From an uncultured Devosia sp. (GTDB taxonomy: Bacteria; Pseudomonadota; Alphaproteobacteria; Rhizobiales; Devosiaceae), in NCBI RefSeq assembly GCF_913055165.1, contig NZ_CAJXJS010000006.1, positions 1 to 64,000 of the forward strand: 64,000 nt of DNA, given 5' to 3'. The notes beneath the pieces were generated by a model that saw only the letters and a list, made by a program, of their open reading frames with translations, did not search any database and had not been told where the DNA came from. This document shows, one piece after another, positions 63,342-64,000 of this stretch. The translations under genes and the position numbers were made by a program. The stretch's first letter is position 1. Each line of letters opens with the position of its first letter.

Positions 63342-64000
63342 GTGATTTTCCTGGCAAAGACCCCCTGGCGCACTGCGTTTCTGCGTGTTGTCGCCGCCGT
63401 TCTCGTGACCTTCGCCCTCGGTCTTTCCGCCGCGGCGCCGGTCCAGGCCATTGAAAACCTCCGCAAATATGCCGGCATCGTGGTCGACGCCAAATCCGGC
63501 AAAATTCTCTACGAAGAGCAAGCAGATTCAAAGCGCTACCCGGCCTCCGTCGCCAAGGTGATGACGCTCTACGTGCTGTTCCAGGAATTGCAGGCTGGCA
63601 ATCTCAGCCTCTCGACCAAGATGACCGTGTCGCGTCATGCGGCCTCGGCCGTGCCGACCAAGCTGGGCCTGCGCGCCGGCTCGACCATTTCGGTGGAAGA
63701 TGCCATCAAGTCGCTGGTCACGCTCTCTGCCAACGACATGGCCCGCGTGATCGCCGAACACATTTCCGGCAGCGAATCCAAATTCGCTGAACGCATGACG
63801 GCCACGGCCCGCGCCATGGGCATGTCGAGCACCACCTACCGCAATGCCTCGGGCCTCCCGGACGGCGGACAGGTCACCACTGTTCGCGACCAGGCCATTC
63901 TTGGCATCGCCGTCTACCAGCATTTCCCCCAGTACTACGAGTATTTCCAGACCACGTCCTTCCGCTATGGCGGCAAGACCTATGGCAACCACAACCGTGT
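63342..64000 (+). CDS. D-alanyl-D-alanine carboxypeptidase (PBP5/6-like), partial
   Basis: GTG start; signal peptide; YPASVAKVMT (SxxK), LVTLSANDMA (SxN); runs off window. Confidence 0.9.
   Translation, partial: MIFLAKTPWRTAFLRVVAAVLVTFALGLSAAAPVQAIENLRKYAGIVVDAKSGKILYEEQADSKRYPASVAKVMTLYVLFQELQAGNLSLSTKMTVSRHAASAVPTKLGLRAGSTISVEDAIKSLVTLSANDMARVIAEHISGSESKFAERMTATARAMGMSSTTYRNASGLPDGGQVTTVRDQAILGIAVYQHFPQYYEYFQTTSFRYGGKTYGNHNR

Noticed and set aside
1-64000. Search for tRNA, rRNA, CRISPR arrays, transposases, integrases, phage or secretion-system genes
   Set aside because: None recognised in the intergenic gaps or ORFs by eye; tRNAscan-SE and Infernal would be decisive but cannot be run here.

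Overview
The window is a gene-dense, GC-rich chromosomal segment from an alphaproteobacterium. Gene content and order look Hyphomicrobiales/Rhizobiales-like, possibly Devosia-like; that placement is inferred from protein character and synteny, without a database search. It is almost entirely housekeeping: a pyruvate dehydrogenase/lipoate cluster (pdhA, pdhB, pdhC, lpdA, lipA), maeB, aspS, rnd, a ppx-ppk-hdaA-AI-2E transporter operon, purMN, gatCAB, ruvX, pyrB/pyrC-like, topA, dprA-plsY, rnr, rpmG, pleD-divK, dinB, a SulP transporter, clpA-clpS and a partial D,D-carboxypeptidase. I saw no prophage, transposase, CRISPR array, rRNA or tRNA. Observations most worth a second look: (1) an in-frame fusion at the left edge joining a COQ10/RatA START-like domain to a CobT body that lacks its normal N-terminus; (2) an unannotated run of strong hairpins between rpmG and pleD with a possible alternative pairing; (3) two tandem Pro-rich micro-ORFs, both starting MPDP, the first with its Shine-Dalgarno inside a hairpin; (4) a perfect TTAA-N7-TTAA CtrA-type box upstream of an EAL-domain gene; (5) two probable pseudoenzymes, a PyrC-like protein without HxH and an MBL-like protein without HxHxDH. 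I found no clearly novel multi-gene defence or mobile system.
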